From Lepidodermella squamata (lineage: Eukaryota; Gastrotricha), in assembly GCA_047495785.1 (NCBI GenBank), contig JBLDXI010000026.1, forward strand, positions 1,302,001 through 1,366,000: a stretch of DNA of 64,000 nucleotides, in the 5' to 3' direction. Positions 10,353 through 22,151 of this stretch are shown here, one piece after another (position 1 is the first letter of the stretch; the number at the start of each line of letters is the position of its first letter). Both the position numbers and the translations under genes were made by a program. Under the pieces are notes generated by a model. The model saw only the letters and a list, made by a program, of their open reading frames with translations, had not been told where the DNA came from and did no database searches.

Positions 10353-13300
10353 ATGAATAAAGGCGACGTAATTATCAAGTTGGAGACCAAATCGGCCAGA
10401 GTGAAAGGTAAAATTCTTCCTTTGTTAAGTTTGAGCAATCACCCGATGCCTGTTTTCCCCAGGTATTTGCTTTCACCCGAAGCGCCCATGGGTCTTGGCT
10501 AGCTTGCACAATGGTGTCATCCAGCTTTGGGACTTCCGCATGTCCACGCTGATCGACAAATTCGATGAGCACGACGGACCTGTTCGTGGTATTGATTTCC
10601 ACTTCAACCAACCTCTATTCGTTTCGGGAGGCGATGATTACAAAATCAAAGTATGGAACTACAAGCAACGCCGCTGCTTGTTTACTCTATTAGGACATTT
10701 GGACTACATTCGAACTACTTTCTTCCACCGGGTATGTTTGGTTTTAGCTGCATACTGAAATATTCAAATTAAACATTGAACACAGGAATACCCGTGGATT
10801 CTGAGTTGCTCTGATGACCAGACTCTTCGTATTTGGAACTGGCAGTCGCGTAATTGCATCTCGTGAGTTGTTTGAATGTCAACTAGTCCCAATTTTATAT
10901 TTGTCTATTTCTCGTAGCATTTTGACTGGACATAGCCACTACGTTATGTGTGCTCAGTTCCACCCTACCGAGGATTTAATTGTGTCTGCCTCGTTGGATC
11001 AGACCGTCCGTGTATGGGACATCTCTGGCCTGAAGCGCAAATCTATTGCTCCTACGTCGACCACTCTCGACGCTGATCACCGCATGCCGTCGTCTTCGTC
11101 TGTCGGCGGAACTAATAATCAGCAAATGGACCTTTTTGGCATGCCTGATGCTGTTGTGAAACACGTTTTGGAAGGACACGATCGTGGCGTAAACTGGGTT
11201 GCCTTTCACCCTACGCAACCATTGGTTGTCTCTGGCGCTGACGATCGCCTTGTTAAATTATGGCGTATGAACGAGTCCAAGGCCTGGGAAGTCGATACTT
11301 GCCGAGGCCACTATAACAACGTCAGCAGCGTTCTATTCCATCCTCGCCAAGACTTGATCCTCAGTAACTCCGAAGACAAGTCGATCCGAATTTGGGATTC
11401 TAGGAAGCGACAAGCCGTTCAAACTATTCGTCGTGATAACGACCGTTTCTGGATTATGAACGCGCATCCGAATCTTAACTTGTTTGCCGCTGGTCATGAT
11501 TCTGGTTTGATCATTTTCAAGCTGGAACGTGAGCGACCCGCCTACACTGTTTCTGGCAATTTGCTGTTCTACCTGAAGGATAAGCAAATTCGCCGTGTTG
11601 ATTTGACGACTTCGAAGGACGTCGCCGTGGGCCAGTTGCGTGAAACGCCTCGACCTGCCGTTCATGCCCTGGCTTACAACCAAGCTGAGAATGCGATTTT
11701 GTTATCGACTCGTATTGCATCTGGCGCTGACCAGCCTGCTTTTGAGCTAGTCATCCTGCCTAAGGAACCCACTGGTGGCGAGCCTGATGTTGTTGACTCA
11801 CGCCGTTCACCTGGCGCTGATGCTGTCTGGGTCGCCCGTAACCGATTCGCCGTTCTTGAAAAGGGCCATAACGTCGTTATTCGAAGCCTTACTAATGAAG
11901 TTTCGAAGAAAATTCCGCTCTCAAACTGCGATGAAATTTTCTACGCTGGAACTGGTTGCGTTTTGCTCCGTGATGGCGACAACATCACCCTGTTTGATGT
12001 CCAACAAAAGCGCACTCTCGCTACTGTTCGATCACCGAGAGTTAAATTTGCCTGCTGGTCACCTGACATGTCTCAGCTGGCTTTGCTCGGTCGCACTGTC
12101 ATTACTATCTGCGATCGTCGTCTCACCTCGCTCTGCTCGATTCAAGAGAGCTCGCGAGTTAAGTCTGGAGCTTGGGACGATTCAGGAGTTTTCGTCTACA
12201 CGACTGCTTCTCATATCAAATATCTGCTACCGAATGGGTAAGTATCGCAATTATTAAGGAGTATGCTGTATAACACATTTTATTTTTGTGATCTCATTTA
12301 ATTCATTTGATTTACAATTTGCAGTGATGCCGGTACTATCCGCACTCTCGATGTCCCACTATACCTGACTCGAGTTAAGGGCAACCAAGTTTTCTGTCTG
12401 GATCGCGAATGCCGCCCGCGCGTTTTCAACATCGACCCAACCGAATTCCGTTTCAAGCTTGCTTTGATCAACCGCCGCTACGAAGACATTCTACACATGG
12501 TCCGAAGCGCTCGTTTGGTTGGCCAGTCGATTATCGCCTATCTGCAGAAGAAAGGTTACCCAGAAGTTGCGCTTCACTTTGTCCGTGATGAGCGCACCCG
12601 TTTTGCTCTTGCTCTCGACTGCGGTAATCTCGACATTGCCCTGCAATCTGCTCGTTCCATCGACGAGAAATGGGCATGGGAGAAACTGGGCGAAGCTGCC
12701 CTGCTTCAAGGCAACCAGCAAATTGTCGAAATGGCGTATCAGCGCACGAAAAATTTCGAAAAGTTGACCTTTTTGTACCTGGTCACCGGAAATTTGGAGA
12801 AACTGCGCAAAATGATGAAAATCGCTGAGATCCGCCGCGACAGCTCGGCCCAATTCGTCGACGCCATGTTCTTGGGCGATGTCGAAGAGCGCGTTAAATT
12901 GCTGAAAGCATGCGGACAGAAGACGCTGGCTTTCGCAACTGCTGCTACCCATGGGTTGGACGAGGAAGCTCAGGAGCTAGCTGAGTCGTTGGGAGAGAGC
13001 ATTCCTACCCTGAAACCTGATGCTGAGATGATCATGCCACCACGACCAATTGCCCCGCTTCAGACAAACTGGCCACTTCTGGCTGTTCAGCGAGGTGTTT
13101 TCGATGCGGTTATGACCACGGCTAAGGCTCATGAAGATACGGCTGCCCCGGTTGCAGGTGGAGCTGCGGCTACTTCGGCCACTATGATGCCGATGGACAC
13201 CGATGTTGACGGGGCTGGTTGGGGCGATGACGATGTCGTTCTCGAAACTGACGGAGCCGGTGTTGAGGGAGGTGAGACCGGAGAAGACGGCGGCGGTTGG

Positions 13301-14320
13301 GATGTCGATATTTCTGCTGATATTCCTCTACCGACCCCGACTGCAGACTCTAGTGGAGCTAATGTTGAAGTCGTTCCATCGACCGGCCAAACTGTTGAAC
13401 GATTCTGGGCGGCGAATGCCCAACTAGCCCACGATGCTTTGAAGGCGGGTGCTTTCGAAACAGCCGGAGCGTTATTGAACAGCCAAATTGGAGCTGTCAA
13501 CCTGGAGTCGATCCGTCAAATCGCTGTTCAATTGCGTTCATCCTCAACCGCTTTTGTCCCGACTTTACCTGGTCTATCTGCTGTGAGCGTTCCGTTGAAT
13601 CGGAACTGGAAAGAAGCGTCGCCCCGAAACTGGCTACCGGCTGTTGGAGTTCGCTTGGCTCCTCTTCTCGAACAGCTTCAATCTGCCTATCAATTGACAA
13701 CTCAAGGCAAATTCTCCGATGCGTTGAATCGGTTCCGATTCTTGCTTCAATCCGTTCCATTGTTGGTTGTCGAGACGAAACCTGAAATCGGAGAGGCGAC
13801 TCAGCTGATTGAAATTTGCCGTGAATACGTTTTGGGCTTATCGATGGAAGTTGCTCGGAAGCAATTGCCTGAATCTGAGCTGAAACGTAACTGCGAAATG
13901 GCGGCATACTTCACCCATGTCGGTCTTCAACCTCTCCACAAGCAACTGACCCTCCGCACCGCGCTGAGCATCGCGTTCAAGGGGAAGTGCTATAAGACTG
14001 CTGCTAGTTTCGCTCGGCGGTTGTTGGAAATGGGCCCGAAACCCGATGTTGCGACTCAAACTCGCAAAATCTTAGCGGCTTGTGAACAGCAAGCGGCGAG
14101 TGGCGATGCCTTTGCGTTGGTTTACGACGAGCTGAACCCGTTCGACGTTTGCGCCGCGACTTTCACGCCCATCTACCGTGGCCGCCCCATCGTGAAATGC
14201 CCGTTCTGTTCATCTGCATACCAACCGGATGCTGGAGCAGGCCGGACGTGTCATATTTGTCAGCTTTGTGAAGTTGGAAAAGCTGTGAGCGGTCTCAAGA
14301 TCGCGACGTTCCAACGTTAA
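10353..14320 (+). CDS. COPA: Coatomer subunit alpha (5 exons)
   Basis: Exons 10353-10407, 10463-10731, 10786-10862, 10918-12237 and 12325-14320 join in phase to 1,238 aa (human 1,224). WD40 repeats fill the first 300 residues (for example [20 protein letters not shown] and [20 protein letters not shown]), then the second propeller, the alpha-solenoid and the C-terminal epsilon-COP-binding domain ending in CxxC-type Cys pairs ([20 protein letters not shown]). Alpha-COP forms the COPI cage and its propeller reads KKxx retrieval signals. An acidic Gly/Asp linker (about residues 870-905) is low complexity. Nothing suggests damage. Confidence 0.97.
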
Positions 14321-14581
14321 AATATTTCTGCTGCAAAGACTACTAACTTTATCTATGATATAATTTGTGACTGTGACCGAAAAATAATTCCGGCTCTTGG
14401 AAATGGTTAGTGCATGATTAATATTTGGTTCAACCATGTTATTCCCTCCTGAGCTTTTGGGTGAAAGGCATGTGCAAACATTATTTCGGTGTTAACTTGC
14501 AAATAAAAAAAGTTATTCACAATTTTCGTCGTTTTTTATTCTAAAATTATCAATGGTTGTAATTTATTTGATCACATTGTG

Positions 14582-15337
14582 TCAGTTTTTGTTTTCTTTC
14601 GAGTCAAGAAACCGCTTCAAGTCAGCACGAACGTCGTATTGATAGCCGCCTTTGCGAGCTAGGTCGACCTGACTTTTAATAAAAGCTTCCGGATCAAAAG
14701 CGTCAGCTGATTTAGCAACAGTATCCAGCTCTTCCTGGAAAGATTTCGCCTTTTTCTTCTCACGTTCAAAACGAATTTTACGTAGCTTGAAGCGCATTCG
14801 TTTCAGCCACTTGACATAACGATGGCGACGCATGCGAATGCGCCGTAGCCGCTTTACGTTTCGGCCCTGGTGCATTTTACATTGGATACCAGCTGGTGAT
14901 TGTTTGCCAACTTCTGGATCAGAAATCTACAGCAAAAATATAGGAAATAACAATAAGCGGGATAACTTAGTGGCGCAACTTGCCTCTTTCCTCGGCAAAA
15001 CCGATGGCGGAACGTCGTAGTTGACATTTTCTTCGATATCGAAGTCAAAATTAATCCATGTATTGCTAAACGTCGAGTTGAAGGCTTCTGGTAGAGGAAG
15101 CGGCACCGGAGCTTGGTTGACTGGCGTCCTCATTGGCATCGAGTAAACCAGGTTTATCGCACATGCAGTTGGCAGAGAAATCACGGTATTCCGCTGCGTC
15201 GGATCGACAACTGGTGCCAAAGGCAATCGACGCGTCGGCAAAATTTTTACTCCATTGGCAGGGTTAGCTTGGATCGCGGGAATAGAAATGCACTCATTCA
15301 AGCGCAGCAACCTCCGAATCGGAGTTAACCGAGACAT
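14582..15337 (-). CDS. AURKAIP1: Mitoribosomal small-subunit protein mS38 / AURKAIP1-like (2 exons)
   Basis: Exons 15337-14984 and 14926-14582 join in phase 0 to 232 aa. The C-terminal half holds the basic helix typical of mS38 (QCKMHQGRNVKRLRRIRMRR, then HRYVKWLKRMRFKLRKIRFE), which runs along the rRNA in the mitochondrial 30S subunit. The N-terminus is basic and low in acidic residues, suitable as a mitochondrial presequence (MSRLTPIRRLLRL). The only in-frame donor that fits is GAG|GCAAGT, a GC-AG intron of 57 bp. The middle is proline-rich and poorly conserved. The family call rests on the basic C-terminus. Confidence 0.75.
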
Positions 15338-17556
15338 TTAAAAATTTCTACAGGGACAAAACCGCATATTTTCGTTCGATTAAAAGTTAAGCAAGATTTG
15401 TACGCAAGCAAAAATTATATCCACTCATCTTGGGGATATGTACTATGTACTATACTGAAATTGCAGTAACTAATCGTGAATCTCAACAAGGACATCTCGA
15501 AATCAGAGTTAGCCCAAACAGAGAGTGAAAAGTGGCATACTCCACCACAACAATAAGGCTTCGGTTGGAATTATCAGCAAAGATCATTCGCTAAAATCAT
15601 GAGGCCAAACGAAGGCTATGGCACGGGATATATGTCCTTCTGTCCTCCTCTGCCAAATATAGTGCTTCAAAATCCTAACTTCAAGATGAAGACGAAGCAG
15701 GAGAGAACAAACCAGTTGCGAGTGTGATTTTAAAAGTTATTCTCGGCCACTGTTTAGACGAATTGGAAACAGTACACATTTTGAATAAAGAATAGTGAAG
15801 TTTTAGGTATTCTGTTTGCATTATCTCACAATGCAATGCACATTATTAAATAATCGCCATTCGTAAAGCTAACGTTTTTCGTTCGTTTTGGGTTTAAAAA
15901 CACGTCGCTGAAAGATTAAGTTACGATTAAGTTACTCATAATAAGTATATTTTGCTCCGCTACGTTTGCTCCGCTATTTTTGCTTCTGCTACTTTGCTAG
16001 GCCGCAGTTTACTTAGCTTGTTAGTTGAGCCTCTAAATGCCGCCAGTCTCTATACCAAATAGCTACCCTTGGGGCTGGCGAGGTGCCTGCTCGTCAATTG
16101 CGATGCACTTTTCGAGCCTACGCAATATCTTCTCAAGGGTAGGTGTCCGATATGCGACAATAATTTCACTACCCATACGACGTCACGGACGGATGGGCAC
16201 TACTCATCCCCTACACACTTTACCACAAATATACATGGGGAGCGATGAACCCCTTCCGTTCCAGCGCAAATTCCAGGCAGTATAACGAAAGCGACCTAAG
16301 TAAACTTTTAAATCTAGAGTCCAACGACGACAATGAAGCCTTGCCAATAATAAAGAACCTTCTCTTTAGCGTTAGCTTTAAATTTAAAGCTTTAAATGAC
16401 CATACCGGCCAAACCGGCGGCTTAAGATGGAAGATGTTGAAAATTAGAATTAGGTGAAACTTTGCGAACTAAGAGTAAGTACTAATTCAAGCTAGTACTA
16501 ATTGATCGTTTCGCAATGGAATAAGAATCCGGAAAGCGAGGAATATCTTACTACTAATTCTTCAAAGCAGTTCCAAACTTCATAAAACAAAGATTTTCGG
16601 TGTTTTCACCACTTGGAGCTAAGTATTGAAAAAGCACCTAAATTCGCATTGGAGTTACACGTGGGACGGAGCTTGACACTTGATGAACGTTACAGCGTTG
16701 CAGTAGGATGAGATAAAATTCAGCAACAACAAAGACTCCACTCGACGACAACCGGCATGAAAGCTGCAAGAAGGCAGACTCCACTCTCGGCGGAACGCCA
16801 AAAAAACTCACACCGGCAAAAAAGTTTTCGCGATCAGCTGAGACACGTGTTTTTTATTTTATTTTCATTAAAAACCTCAACAACGTGCTAGTAATAGAGC
16901 ATTTTACGGTGTATCATGTGAATGCAAAAATTTGCGAACAAATAAACATGTGAAAAGCATTTGAGTGTCAGGTGGTTTTTCTGCTTGTCGCCGAGTCATT
17001 ATTCACTGATGTCTTTTTTTGAAACCTGGTCCAAGTCAGCACCTTCACCTGAGGCTTGATAGACTCGTACTTCGTACTCGATTTGACGTAATCGCATACT
17101 TATATGTTCTTTCTTACCATGATACATCGATTTTGGTGGTGATTTTTATTCGCAGTCAAGTGAAAAGACAACAGCTGACGCATGATCGTTATTGCGCAAC
17201 GCCCTATTCTATTAGGCAAGAGAGAGCAACTTATTACCTCAATCGCTTTGCGGGTCCCGTTTATGTTAGCCCGTTAGCCTGTAGTGCTTAGCTTTTGTAC
17301 TAATTTTTTTAAATTAGTTTCTCAATCGTAACTCTGTTAATTTATTTTCCCTGGAATGAATGCTGAAGCATCAAGCTTGTACGGATTTTCGTCATCGTCC
17401 TATAGTGTCCCTGATAGAGCGTGTATCAATAAAATATCTTTATTATTTGAGCATAGGTAATAGGCGTAATCGCGAATTGAAGAGCAATGATAGCCATGTC
17501 TAGCGTGATTTTTGATGGCTTAGATAGGTTCTAATTTTAGGGCACCTGTATTTAGA
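15338..17556. other. Intergenic, 2.2 kb, no firm gene
   Basis: Short frames occur (42 aa at 15599-15727; 82 aa at 16037-16285) without signal peptides, domains or splice support. At about 15950-16000 a 13-15-bp unit resembling TTTGCTCCGCTAC is repeated imperfectly three to four times. The part just upstream of 17556 carries an acceptor-like TTTTAG at 17535-17540 before the glutathione peroxidase start. I see no RNA gene. Confidence 0.45.
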
Positions 17557-18588
17557 ATGAGAATATTCTTGTCGTTGTTCCTGTTCGCGCTGTTGGGCAG
17601 TTCCTCTTACTGCTGGTTCGGTATGGGTGACGATGCGACTGTTACCGACAAACCTCCTGCGGAAGCTGCAACTGCTGAAACCCCTAAAACAGAAACCACA
17701 ACCACTGCCGGTGAAACCGTGACCGCTGCGGCCACAGAACATGCTGCTGGTGACGTTCACGAAACGCCTGCTGAAGAAGGAAGTGAAACTTTCCATGAAG
17801 GAGAGCAACCTGAGGCTGACTCCGGTGTTCAAGAAGAAAACCCTTATGATGCATGGGATTTCTACATGTACACTGTTAAGGACATGGCGGGCAACGATTT
17901 TTCGCTTGAGGCTTACCGTGGCTACGTATGTTTTGCTTACCGAATAGTTTTGAACAGTCATTTGAGCAAGTCATTTTAGGTTACTCTTGTCGTTAATGTT
18001 GCTAGCAACTGCGGTTATACCGATGCCGGTTATAAAGACTTGGTCGCTCTTCAAACTAAATTTGAACCTACTGGAGCTTTCACGGTTTTGGCCTTCCCCT
18101 GCAACCAATTCTGGGAGCAAGAACCTGGGGTGAGATTTTCAAAACGAACAGAGTTGCCATACATTTGATGTTGTAGACTAACGAAGAAATTCTGCGCCTT
18201 GTCACCGACAAATACCAAGCTAATTTCCCCATTTTCGGCAAGACCGACGTCCATGGTGACAATGCTACTGATGCTTGGCATTATCTTGCCCGTATGCTCT
18301 CGTTGTTATTCATTACGATCATGTCGCTTATTACAACATTTTACAGAGGCGACCGGCTATGCTCCTCAGTGGAATTTCTGGAAATATCTAATTGATCAAA
18401 ATGGTAAAGTTATCGATGTCTGGAGCCATGAGACCGCCGCCATCGAATTGGAAGGATGGATTGAAGATGCCATTAGCAAAGCCCTTGCCCAAGCTGAAGG
18501 TTCGTTCGTCGGCGAAGGAACTTTTTCTGACTTCGACGCCGGAAACGAGACTACCCACTCCCACCACGAGCATGCTGAAGAGCTATAA
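17557..18588 (+). CDS. Secreted Cys-type glutathione peroxidase (4 exons)
   Basis: Exons 17557-17925, 17980-18129, 18177-18291 and 18347-18588 give 291 aa. A signal peptide covers about residues 1-19. Residues 20-100 are an unusual Thr/Glu/Ala-rich acidic extension, and the peroxidase fold starts at the [18 protein letters not shown] segment. The peroxidatic residue is Cys134 (NVASNCGYT), not selenocysteine; Q170, W220 and N221 complete the tetrad. FPCNQF (Cys164) supplies the usual second Cys, but the following Gly is Trp (FWEQEPG). The tail is His/Glu-rich. It probably reduces peroxides in the secretory pathway or outside the cell. GPX3/5-like or GPX7-like descent cannot be settled. Confidence 0.9.
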
Positions 18589-19019
18589 TTTTGATATTGA
18601 CTGATTACAAATCTTGTCAACAAACGCTTAATTCCCGGCGTCTGTTCCTATTAAACATGCATCCGTAGCAATTTTAGCCGGGTTAGTTATTAAACTGCAT
18701 GAGTCCCGGGTTGTGCATTTTTTGAGCTTTAAATTTGCTCCATCTCTACTTTCATTATGACTAAAACGAGTGATTTCTTCCCTCAATTCACTTTTTGCTT
18801 TAATGTATTGTTGGCATGAGCTTCCATTTGAAGTATTATGTGAAATGCAATTATTTACTACAAAATAATATATTCACACTAGTATTTGTGACGAAATGTA
18901 TGACAACGAAAGAATCTCGATAACGAAATGATATAAGGCTTCAAAGCTGTGACATTCCACAAATATACGCCCAGCTTGTTTCGATTTGTCATCTCAATCT
19001 TAGGGTTGTTTAAATAAAA
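18589..19019. other. Intergenic GPx to XPNPEP3
   Basis: AT-rich spacer of 431 bp with no gene seen. It holds the GPx 3' UTR and the XPNPEP3 promoter or leader. Confidence 0.45.
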
Positions 19020-20565
19020 ATGTTTTTATTACGGAGATGCGCAATTCGTTGTTATTCATCCTCCACAGCAGCGCCAGTTTCTCAAACGAAAGCATCTCGA
19101 GAGGTAACAAGCGATTACTCAAGAAATTGTAACAAAAAATGCCGCTTCTAGCCTGTAGCTGATATTAAGGTGGCTGAGTACGTGAAACGACGTGCGGATT
19201 TGGCGAATTTTCTCTCGAGCTTGTCACCAGAGCAAAGTCATTACGTCATCGTGCCTGGCCTGAGTTTATCTTTCAGCGCTCCTGACGTGCCTCATCTCTT
19301 CAGACAACGTGCCTCCTTTCGTTACCTCACTGGAATAACAGACCCGAATGCGTGTTTACTGTTGCAAGTGAACAACCCGGGTAAACACATCAAAAGCACC
19401 GTATTTTACGAGGAGACTAATGAGGAGATACGCATTTGGGAGGGAAAGCGTCTGGATGCCGACTCAGCTGTTTCTCAATCAGGAGCCGATGAATCGAAGC
19501 CAATTAACGAATTTCATTCAGTTATATCGCAAAATTTGGCACGTAAAAACAAGTCCGCGTATCAATTGTGGTTTGATGACTACAATTTGGCTGATAGTGG
19601 TGCGCCGCCTGTTCCGCGTGAGGTCAAGGGTTTACAGGGGAATTACGGCTCATTTCGCTCCGTTAGTTCTCACATCCATCGTCAGCGAGTGGTTAAATCT
19701 GAGCAAGAAATTGCGCTTATGCGATACGCAGCCAACGCGGCGGCTAATTCTATGAAGAGCGCGGCGCGTTTCAGCCGTCATGCCGTGTCAGAATTCGCGC
19801 TAGAGGCCGCTTTCGAGCACTCGGTGAAGACGCAGTACGACTGCCGGCGATTATCTTTCCCGAGCGTTGTTGCCGCGGGTGAAAATGCGACAGCGCTGCA
19901 TTACCTTGCCAACGAAAAACGACTAGTAAATAACAGCAATGAAACGGTGTTGATGGACGCGGGTTGCGAGTATCGGGGCTATTGCAGTGATATGAGTAGA
20001 GTGTGGCCGCTGTCCGGCCGCTTCTCGCCGGCCCAACGCTGTCTCTACCAGGCTTTGTTATCAGTGCACGAACAATGCGTTCACCTGGTTCGTCCGGGCA
20101 TTTCGCTAGAACTGGTCTACTCACGTATGCTGGATATGATCGGCAGCGCGGCGAAAGAAGTCGGCATAATCAAGTACGTGCGACTTGTTTGCGTTATTTT
20201 GCGTAACATTGTATTAATGTTTGTGCTGCAGAAATTCGAGCCGGGTCAACAATTTGCCGCTTTCCGCGATCGGCCGGCGTCTTTGTCCGCATCACGTGTC
20301 GCACCATTTGGGGCTCGACGTTCACGACTGCTCGCTAATTTCGCGTGGTGAGCCTCTGCTGCCCAACTCGGTCGTCACAGTCGAGCCGGGCATTTATATC
20401 AGGCCCGAGTGGAGTGCCGACTACCGCCCGGAATTTTTAGGCATCGGCATGCGGCTCGAGGATGACGTTGTCGTGCAGCAAGAAGCGTCTAAATCACCCG
20501 AAATATTAACTTCAGCTTTTTTAATGAAAATCGACCATGTCGAGAAATTGGTTTCCGACGCTTAA
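19020..20565 (+). CDS. XPNPEP3: Mitochondrial Xaa-Pro aminopeptidase 3 (3 exons)
   Basis: Exons 19020-19103, 19170-20173 and 20232-20565 give 473 aa (human 507). The short first exon encodes an Arg/Ser-rich presequence (MFLLRRCAIRCYSSS), so the product should enter mitochondria; reading from exon 2 alone would miss it. The M24 fold has all five metal ligands: D in MDAGCEYRG, D in CSDMSR, H in CPHHVSHHLG, E in VTVEPGIYI and E in MRLEDDVVV. The enzyme removes N-terminal residues before proline, including from imported proteins. The aminopeptidase P N-domain (PDVPHLFRQRASFRYLTG) is also intact. Confidence 0.95.
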
Positions 20566-20972
20566 CATATTTTGATAATTGGAAAAAGATTAATGAAAAA
20601 TTATTTTCAAAAATATATCTTCATGTTTTTTCTCTTTCGTCTGTGCAAAAGATTTGTCAGGGGCGGAATCGAATTATAAAGAATTTAAAATCACATTTGT
20701 TAAATTTAAATTACGGGGGAAATGTAGCGGCAAAAATGAAATTGATCCAATTAATCAATTAGGAATGTCTGAGCATTAACTGTTATTCGTTGTCATTTGA
20801 CAATGAGATCAATAGGACGAATATTTGGAAAAAGACGAAATCTTTCGACATTTTCATGTCTTTGGCAAAAGGTCGTAACCCATTTAATCTCGACTAGACA
20901 CGGCTTGACAGCTGCAATTGGGCAAATGATAACCTAATATTATCTAGTTTAAACCGGTTTAAAAATTGGGAA
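20566..20972. other. Intergenic XPNPEP3 to NDUFAF6
   Basis: AT-rich, 407 bp, no gene or clear poly(A) site beyond AT-rich runs. Both flanking genes lie on the plus strand. Confidence 0.4.
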
Positions 20973-22077
20973 ATGGCTAGTCTTAGGACAAACAAAGTCC
21001 ATTTAATGCATTATTCAATTCCGCCATGTCTGACAATTCTTTTTCACGACACTAGCATGTCAAAGTCTAGCCCGTTAAATTATTGTGTTAGTCTGGTGAA
21101 AAAACTGGATTATGAGGGCTACCTAGCGACGTTATTCTACCCAAAGGACGCTCGATCACCTGCTTTCACGGTCAGAGCTCTCAATCTCGAGCTAGCCCAA
21201 GCTTATCACGCGAGTAAAGACCGACACGTCTCGAAAGCTCGTCTCCAATTTTGGATGAATGTCAGTTTGAGAAAATGACAGAAAAACGAAAAGATGTAAA
21301 AAAAAATAATTTTTTAAGGCGGTTGAAAATATTTGCCGAACGGCCAAAAGTGGTGGTGATTTAACGAAACTACCTCCTGATACCCCGGCGACACCCGTTT
21401 GCCAAGCCCTGGCGAAATATGCCGCTGATCGAAAGTTGCCTGAATACTGGTTGAAACGCCTCGTTAGCGCTAGGCTGACTGCCTCAGAAACATTTGCCAC
21501 CCTGGCCGAAATGGAACAGTACGGCGAAGATACACAGGCTACGATGAACTATTTAATGCTTCATGTGTTGGGTATCAAAGAAATGAGTGCCGATATGGCG
21601 GCTCGGCATCTCGGGAAAGGCGTGACAATCGTCAATTTTATCCGATCAATCCCTACCTGTGCGAGGCGAAGTCTCCCTCCCCCTGTTCCAACAGCTTTGA
21701 TCGAAAAGCACAAAGTTCCCCATGTAAAAATGAATTTTTCAAAGTTTACTGATTTTTTTTCAAAAATTAATTTATTTCAGCAAGCTTTGATGAAGGGTAA
21801 AGCTGATGCTGCGCTTCGAGCTGCGATTTTTGAAATGGCTGATGCCGCGAATAGTCACTTTGTTCTTGCGGCTGATTTGCGTAAGAAAATCAAAACCGAA
21901 GCTCGGCTTTTATACCTCCCAGCCGAACCAATCCAACGGTACCTGGATCAATTGCGAAATGCTTATTTCAATCCGTTCGACCAAGAACTGCTCAAACTTG
22001 AACAGAAACGAAACCACCTCTTAGCCTGGCGACTATGGGCGTTGAATTACAAAAACAAACGCCTTAAAAATCCTTGA
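20973..22077 (+). CDS. NDUFAF6: NADH dehydrogenase assembly factor 6 (3 exons)
   Basis: Exons 20973-21260, 21319-21723 and 21781-22077 join in phase 0 to 329 aa (human 333). The squalene/phytoene-synthase-like fold is recognisable: CVSLVKKLDYEGYLATLFYP near the start, ENYAENTQ-like MEQYGEDTQATMNYL, then GIKEMSADMAARHLGKG and FIRSIP. The human protein is needed for early complex I assembly at the matrix side of the inner membrane. The first ATG (20973) gives a leader that only weakly resembles a presequence; Met30 is an alternative. It is followed after 74 bp by TSFM on the same strand. Confidence 0.9.
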
Positions 22078-22085
22078 TTATCTGA

Positions 22086-22121
22086 AATAAATAATATAAT
22101 TTTCGAAAATTTTTTTTTTAG
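22086..22121 (+). promoter_or_regulatory. Intercistronic poly(A) signal and trans-splice-like acceptor
   Basis: In the 74-bp gap between the NDUFAF6 stop and the TSFM start, AATAAA lies at 22086-22091, and a run of ten T followed by AG ends at 22121, 30 bases before the ATG. No separate promoter has room here. The arrangement matches a processed polycistronic transcript. Confidence 0.55.
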
Positions 22122-22151
22122 GATTTTTTTATTTTATAAAATTAGCTACAA

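Noticed and set aside
13129-13500. Ala/Pro/Ser-rich minus-strand frame within COPA
   Set aside because: Antisense of the low-complexity acidic linker of COPA.
16037-16457. Overlapping 82-aa and 70-aa plus-strand frames
   Set aside because: No domain, signal, splice support or resemblance to a known family.
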